NCBI RefSeq assembly: GCF_029407905.1
Contig: NC_073637.1
Span: 54,498,501-54,562,500, forward strand
Direction: 5' to 3'
Origin: Bubalus kerabau
Taxonomy: Eukaryota; Chordata; Mammalia; Artiodactyla; Bovidae
Length of the DNA: 64,000 bases
Positions within the stretch are counted from its first letter, which is position 1, and every line of letters begins with the position of its first letter. Positions 58,031-64,000 of this stretch are shown piece by piece. Both the position numbers and the translations under genes were made by a program. The notes below the pieces were generated by a model. That model ran no database searches. It was given only the letters and a program-made list of their open reading frames with translations, and was not told the DNA's origin.

Positions 58031-59580
58031 AACATAATCAATATGTGTTAAGACTCCAAATTTGAGATATTTTTGTACAGCAGACACAAAAACAAATAGA
58101 GCTATCTTCAATAACCTCTTATTTGGGAACTTGAAGTCTATTTTTTGTTAATTTAGCCTGGCTCTCAACCCCTATGATAAAGTATGATAAAAGATTATCT
58201 GGTTTAAAAAAAAATCTGGCTTTGATTTAATCAACAGATATGTCTGGAGCCCTTGCTACAGACTAACAGTCCCTTCTTTTGTGGGGCTTAAAGTCTGATG
58301 AGGAAGTAGGAAAAAATAAAGCAAGGACTTTTATTAAGTGCAACCAAAGAAAAGTCCCACAAGCAATAAGCAGTTATAGGCAGACAAGCTAAACTAGAAG
58401 TTTGAAAGATCTCTTTCCATGAAAAAATAATATTTAAATAGTAACCTCAATGATGAACAGAAATTATCCCTAAGTAGCGCTTGGGTTGCAGAATTCTAGA
58501 GATCAGAATCTGTGACTGTTCCCTCAAGTGCAAAGGAGGTCACACATTTCAGTTCAGGGAATTGAAAGGAACCATTATCTGTTCTCTAACAGAACCCCTT
58601 GATGAGATTTCACTCACACCCTCCACTCACCAGTGTTTTTACCATGGTGTTTGGAAAGTCTCTTTCCCTCTCATAGCCATATATCCATACTTCATTTACT
58701 TTTCTAGTTCTGTATAAAAAAAATCACCTCTCACATCTCACGGCTGGAAACAGTCTTTCTGCCTACTTCTTTAGCACTTTATCTGTTCCTCTTCTCTGGC
58801 ATTTATCACTCTCTGCTTTGTGGTATGGTTATTTTTGAGAATTTCTTACTTCCCAGACTAGACTATAGATTTTAGCTTTTCAAGTGTTCTTGGAAAGTGT
58901 GAAAGGGCAGAAAGCAGCATATGGTGTGAAAGCGCTGGGTGTGATACAGAGATTGAGTCAGAAAAAAATTAAAAAATTGGAAAGCTGAAAAACATGAACA
59001 TGCTGCAAAAGGATGAGGAGCTGAATAGAGGCACTGGGAGCATTTAGCCTTTTTGATTTCTCACAAGCCCTGTAGTCACAGACGGATAATCACTTCTCAG
59101 TTAAACAATTGTTATGACTGCTATTCCCAGTTCTCTGCCAATTACTTCAATCTGGAGATAGACGACAAGTATCTATTTAAGTAAAATGTATCTAAAGGAT
59201 TTTCAACTCTATGTCTCCAAATGAGCTGGCACATTCTAGTCACAAGCCTATACCTAACGTGAGAGCATATGGAAGAAAGTATAAAATATAAAGAGTTAAC
59301 CAAGTTTTCACTGCTTAGCATAGACTATCTGAATATTTGAAAACACTCCCATATTGCATTTGGATATTTTAGTGATGGGCAAATACTGAAGGCATAATTT
59401 TAAAACTCTTATGTAAGATATTGTACAATATCTCACTATATATGTCATGATATATTGTAATATAACTTTAAACTCAATTATTTAAAGCAATAAAAGAGTT
59501 GTCTCTACATATAATTCAAAAGTTGCGTAGGGTCTTCTCCTCACGGTTCTCATCCAGGGACCAGGAGATGAAGTCTCAAG
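58031..59580. other. Intergenic, no gene seen
   Basis: Around 58225-58320 (CAACAGATATGTCTGGAGCC, GGGGCTTAAAGTCTGATGAG) is L2-like. No supported gene. Confidence 0.5.
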
Positions 59581-59806
59581 CAGCAGTCCCCAACCTTTTT
59601 GGCACCAGGGACCAGTTTAGGGGAAGACCATTTTTCCATGGAGGTAGAGGCGAGGGGTTCAGGCAGTAATGCGAGTGATAAGGAGAAATGAGGAACCACA
59701 GATAAAGCTTGGCTCCTTTGCCCCCAGCTCACCTCCTGCTGTGCTGCACATCCTTACAAAGGCAGACCTCTATCCTCTATCGTGACACAGGGGTTGGGGA
59801 TGTGTG
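59581..59806. mobile_element. Internally deleted hAT-like DNA transposon remnant
   Basis: The left end CAGCAGTCCCCAACCTTTTT and the right end GGGGTTGGGGA (59791-59800) form terminal inverted repeats (CCCCAACC against GGTTGGGG). The inner sequence GGCACCAGGGACCAGTTTAG and the AGCTCACCTCCTGCTGTGCT block are typical of a common mammalian non-autonomous family of the hAT type. I cannot name the family with certainty. The interior is short, suggesting deletion. Confidence 0.65.
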
Positions 59807-60105
59807 CACGTGCGCACGCACTCAGTCGCTAAGTCACGTCCCACTGTTCCCAACTCCATGGAGTGTAGCCCGCATCTGGGGACGTGTGTGTGTGCGCGCA
59901 CGTGCGCGCACACTCCATCGCTAAGTCATGGTCTGCTGTTTGCAACCCCATGGAGTGTTGCCTGCCAGGCTCCTCTATCCATGGGATTTTCCAGGTAGGA
60001 ATATTGGAGTGGGTTGCCATTTCCTTCTCCAGGGGATTGTCTTGATCCAGGGATGGAACCCATGTCTCGTGCATTGGCAGGCTGGGACCACTGAGCTAGA
60101 GGGAT
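59801..60105 (-). mobile_element. Bov-tA SINE with duplicated tail and GT/GC repeats
   Basis: The complement of a Bov-tA: tail with CACTCAGTCGCTAAGTC, body complement GAGTGGGTTGCCATTTCC and head complement GATCCAGGGATGGAACCCAT. The tail part is present twice (59801-59881 and 59882-59965), each copy preceded by an alternating GT/GC stretch. Confidence 0.88.
59882..59913. repeat. Alternating purine-pyrimidine tract with 24-base palindrome
   Basis: 32 bases alternate purine and pyrimidine without exception. The last 24 (59890-59913) form a perfect palindrome centred on ACGT and built of GTGTGCGCGC and its complement. A related 22-base alternating tract lies at 59800-59821. Confidence 0.95.
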
Positions 60106-60547
60106 ATTTGCTATGGCTGTGTGAAGACAGAGGATGAAAAATTGAGTTTGTAGTACCGCTCAGTTGCAGCATATTAACTTTTATCTTCTCGCAGGATTAT
60201 GCCATCCTTACTTAAAGGGAGCCAGGAAACTCAGTGGTCTCACAGCCTGGCACCAAAGAGGGAAGGCAGAAATATCGGTGAATAGTAATACATCCTATGT
60301 TGATTTATTGATATACACCATTTAAAAATAGTATTTTAAAATGTTAAGGACCAAAAAATAAAACAGAAAAATAAAGAGCAAAATGTTGTTGATGACCAAT
60401 GTGACTGTTACACAAATAACCTCTACTGAAAAATAGTAATTAAATGTAAGAAGTAAATACATTTCTAATTTCAACGCGAATCATATTCAATAATAAAAAA
60501 GGCCCCAGTTGACAAAGAAAGACACTTATTTGTAGAAGGATACTGAC
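60106..60547. other. Intergenic, no gene seen
   Basis: No recognised repeat or gene. Confidence 0.5.
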
Positions 60548-60742
60548 TATCTTCTCTTGTGGCTCAGCTGGTGAAGAATCTGCCGCAATGAGGGAGACCT
60601 GGGTTCAATCCCTGGGTTGGGAAGATCCCCTGGAGAAGGGAAAGGCTACCTACAGTATTCTGGCCTGGAGAATTCCGTAGACTGTATAGTCCATGAGGTC
60701 GCAAAGAGTCCGACAGGACTGAGCGACTTTCACTCACTCACC
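60548..60742 (+). mobile_element. Bov-tA SINE (GGCTACC subtype)
   Basis: Head TCTTGTGGCTCAGCTGGTGA, B-box GGTTCAATCCC, body GGAGAAGGGAAAGGCTACC to GACAGGACTGAGCGAC. The GGAAAGGCTACC and AGACTGTATAGTCCATGAGG variants match the subtype seen at 56.7 kb. Confidence 0.94.
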
Positions 60743-61568
60743 AACTAGTAATTATGGAAGGAATGCTGCTGCGGCTAACAACTGGGAGTTTGCAACACTA
60801 AGGAAACGATTGACTCCAGGACGGAGCGGCTTCGGTACTAAAATCAGTAGATGAAAGGTTGATTGGACCTGGACCTTCTCATAAAACCAGATTTTCATCA
60901 CACAGATAGCTTGTGGCTCACAAGCAGGAAAATGTGGCTCCAACTTGGAGAGAGGTAACTCTGTTAACAATTACCAACAGTGGGGAGGGGGGAGTGGGAG
61001 AAACATGAGTCATTGTTATAAAGTATCACCTGTGAAGTTTTCTTCCAAATACATTTAACTTGTGTTAAATACATTTTTATCTAATTGTGTATAACATTCA
61101 AAAGATAAGAGATAGAAGTTAAATGACAAAAATCAGTACATAACAAATTTGTTCAGATGAAATCAGAAGAGAAAATATTCTACAGGATAACTAAGCAAGC
61201 CTCAATAAATTGATGTCATAGAAAAAACAAAATTTTGGGGAGGTGGAATTATTCTGTTTTAGAGACAGAGTATCCAAAAGCAAGCTATGTGGTTTTTGAC
61301 TGAATCTTGATCTAAATAATCCAATAGTGGGAAATTTAGAAAATTTGAATATACCTATATGCTCTTAGGTAATTTTTGCCAATTTTTATGTATAGTAATG
61401 GCTGAGAGATTTTGTATTAGAAATAAAACAACCTAGCTTTATAGAGATATATACTAATATCTTTAGGAATAAAATGTAATGGTACACTTAATCTATTTAA
61501 AACTATCTTAGCAAGAATTAAGCAAGTATGGCAAATTGTTAACAATTGTTCCCTATGAGAGGAGGCTT
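60743..61568. other. Intergenic, no gene seen
   Basis: A G-rich patch (GTGGGGAGGGGGGAGTGGGAG) at about 60980-61000; nothing else recognised. Confidence 0.5.
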
Positions 61569-62550
61569 TGTGGGTCTTTTGATTAGGAAGATTGAGAAGG
61601 CTGGCCAGGCTTGGGTCTTGTATTGTCCATGGGATCTGGCTGCTCAGGGTCGAAAAGCCATTAAAGAGGCCAGGTTGGTGGAAAGGAAAGTTGCTTTATT
61701 TTGGTTGCCAGCAACTGGGCTGGGGGAGGAAGTCTGTCCAAAAGCTGGTTCCCTGCCCACGACAGTGAGGGGGAAAGAGGTTTTACATAGACAGGGGGGC
61801 TACATGCAGAAACAGGATGGTCAGCTCTGATAGTCGTCTTCAGATCAGTCCTTGGTGGTCTGATCAGCATCATCTTTGTTGCTTTAGGTACAGTTAATCT
61901 TCAGTTTCAGAGTCAGTTAGTTTCCATCTTTGAGGCCAATTCTCAGAATTGTGGCAGCTTATGTCGTGGCTATGGCACCCCACTCCAGTATTCTTGCCTG
62001 GAAAATCCCATGGATGGAGGAGCCTGGTAGGCTGCAGTCCATGGGGTCGCTAAGAGTCAGACACAACTGAGCAACTTCACTTTCACATTTCACTTTCATG
62101 CATTGGAGAAGGAAATGGCAACCCACTCCCGTGTTCTTGCCTGGAGAATCCCAGGGACGGGGGAGCCTGGTGGGCTGCCGTCTATGGGGTCGCACAGAGT
62201 CTGGACACGACTGAAGCGACTTAGCAGCAGTAGCAGTAGCATGTCGTGGCTACATTCTGATCAGCATGGAGTTATCTTTTCCAGATGGTGGGGTTTCAGT
62301 TATCTATAAGACAGCTCACAGGATATGGCTCAGAATACATCTGTAGCCTTTGAGGAGGAACTAAACATCCTTGACTTTGCTTCGTGATTGCATTATCATC
62401 ATTTGGTCACCTTTGACTGTTTTGCTTTGTTTTTGTACATTCGCACATCTTTCTCTGATTAAACTTATTCTTTGGCTAAAGTTTTTCCACAGATAAAAGG
62501 CAAGCAGAGGCCATGGGGTGGCAAGGATGATAGGGTCCTTCTCTGTTTCA
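61569..62550 (-). mobile_element. Solitary endogenous-retrovirus-type LTR (probable)
   Basis: Read on the - strand, this segment of about 0.7 kb (without its SINE) begins TGAAACAGAG, carries AATAAAGCAACTTTCC as a polyadenylation signal near the R/U5 boundary (about 61,700) and ends near GACCCACA, the TG...CA ends expected of an LTR. No gag, pol or env sequence lies beside it, consistent with a solitary LTR. I found no clear target duplication, so the ends are tentative, as is the retroviral class. Confidence 0.6.
61973..62240 (+). mobile_element. BOV-A2 SINE nested in the LTR
   Basis: TGGCACCCCACTCCAGTATT to GACTTAGCAGCAGTAGCAG, with about ten bases missing at the 5' end. ATGTCGTGGCTA is repeated exactly at 61961-61972 and 62241-62252. 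Confidence 0.96.
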
Positions 62551-64000
62551 CACAGCTGAGGATGGAAGTAGATGATCAGTCCAACTTGAAATCATGGATG
62601 AAGAGTTAAAAGGGGATTGTTTCCTAAAAGAAAGTCAGGGTGTGATTACTTGGAAAAAATATAAATGGATTCTGGATCAGGAAAATAACTGGTAATTATT
62701 GATCCATGATTCAAATTTAGATGTCTGACTCTATAAATACTAGATTCTTCCAGCCACACTACACTATGGAATGAATCACTCCCTCTTTGTTCTTCCATAG
62801 CCCTTTGACCATAATGAATATAATTTATTTGTCATTTTGGTTTGTTGTACACATGTTTGTTCCTCTATGAGTAGAAACTGATGATTTTGTATTCATCTCT
62901 GTTTAGCTTGTGAGTAGCATCCAGTGGTCTCCAGTGATGTATGCTAGAGTGAATTAGTTGGGACTGGTGCTCAGCAAATACTTGTTTGATTATGAATAAA
63001 TGAGATAATTGAAGTGAATTGTATTTTTAAAACTCTTATTGTGAGTGTGCTTTGTAGTAACAAATTCATATGCTCCTATAAAGTGTTTAAGAGTTTCTTG
63101 GTAGGTTCAACAACTTTGTTTTTACCACAGTAAAATTGGAATTGACTAATGTCTGGTGAAATCTGCAAGATGTCCCTGTACTAAGCCATTTAAATACATA
63201 CATCAAAGTTTACAACTGAGTAAATTTTATTTGCTTGACACTTTTAATGCCTTTAATCACATATTGGCTTTTCTCCAAAACTGGAATTAATAGCTTCTAT
63301 TGTCAATCAATGTTTATAAAACTGCCTGGAGAAATATTGTGTTTTTAATTTCATGTTTTGGGGAGTAAGCAAAGTACTACAGTAATTATTCCCATGAATA
63401 AACTATAACTGTTTTTATCTGTATGTTTATCTTAATATTCTCCTAAATTGTTTACTTCTCTCTACCAAGCCTATATCATTTAGCATGTTAATTCATTTAT
63501 AATCTCTGAATTTTATTTGTTCTGTCATACCCAAACAGCTTTGAATATAAGACATACTTCTGCATTTATATTACTCTAATATTTTATCTGAAGTTTTTAA
63601 GTGAATTTGTCCATCCATGACCATATCAAACCTTTTTTGCCCACATCAGATAAGCTGGCTAAAATTGGATAAAATTTGTATTGCTATAAATAAAGGATAT
63701 TTCAAAGCTAGCTTCCTCTTTAGATATTTTCTACCTCAGCAAGTGTGCTGAATATAACTTATAAAAATAACCTTTGTTGTCAATTTGCTTAGCAGCATAA
63801 ATAATCTCATTAGATATTCCAAAAACCCTAAAGAAACATTTACTATCCCATTTTACATATATAGAAACTTACATAATTTCACTCGAGTCACTCAGCTCCA
63901 AAGTGGCATGTGGATGAATGCTTGCTTTTATACTCAGCCTATAAAAACTTGGAGTTTTCTAAAAGGCAAGCATGCATGCCCCACTTCTGCAAGGAACCAT
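62551..64000. other. Intergenic, no gene seen
   Basis: AT-rich. 62790-63000 (CAGCAAATACTTGTTTGATT, ATGAATAAATGAG) may be an old L2/MIR piece. No supported gene. Confidence 0.5.

Noticed and set aside
59849..59924. CpG-rich patch as a CpG island promoter
   Set aside because: The CpGs are confined to a short alternating repeat at SINE tails; length and context do not fit a promoter island.
61546..61830. 94-codon + strand ORF
   Set aside because: It is antisense to the probable LTR and shows no gene family signs.

Overview
The window is nuclear DNA from a ruminant, most likely Bos or a close bovid. The evidence is its repeat content: ten BovB (RTE-type) LINE pieces, many tRNA-Glu-derived Bov-tA SINEs, several dimeric BOV-A2 SINEs, L1 copies of the bovine type with a long 5' UTR, and one ruminant-type retroviral LTR. 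I see no prokaryotic genes, CRISPR array or operon. By my boundaries, repeats cover a little under half of the window.

Bases 1 to about 11,480 are the 3' end of one host gene on the + strand. I identify it as CSMD3 (CUB and Sushi multiple domains 3). A 136-base exon (5469-5604) encodes the juxtamembrane segment and the transmembrane helix. The terminal exon (from 9486, stop at 9643-9645) encodes the short cytoplasmic tail with an NPxY motif and a -TMV C-terminus. A 3' UTR of about 1.8 kb follows, with two AATAAA signals. The two flanking introns carry an inverted pair of BovB elements, one of them almost full length with a 194-codon endonuclease ORF, and an old L1 interrupted by a Bov-tA.

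From about 11.5 kb to the end I find no further host gene, and the region reads as intergenic sequence downstream of CSMD3. Its main landmarks are: a full-length but decayed L1 on the - strand (about 15.76-23.53 kb); a BovB with a nested L1 scrap (25.7-27.35 kb); an oppositely oriented BovB with a 287-codon RT ORF (30.9-32.3 kb); an unassigned inverted repeat pair (about 33.0 and 33.7 kb); a 5'-truncated L1 with a perfect 15-base target duplication (34.28-35.98 kb); a pile of SINE and LINE insertions in an older L1 (37.5-38.65 kb); an L1 that appears to have carried a downstream L1 3' end with it, a 3' transduction inside one 15-base target duplication (43.14-44.97 kb); a recent local duplication (49.4 and 50.06 kb); a perfect Z-DNA-prone palindrome at a SINE tail (59.89 kb); and a solitary LTR interrupted by a BOV-A2 (61.6-62.55 kb).

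I found no new multi-gene system. The unusual content lies in the architecture of the repeats: nested insertions, inverted pairs, transduction, small duplications and non-B DNA. Long ORFs outside the two host exons nearly all fall inside BovB or L1 and are broken by stops and frameshifts.
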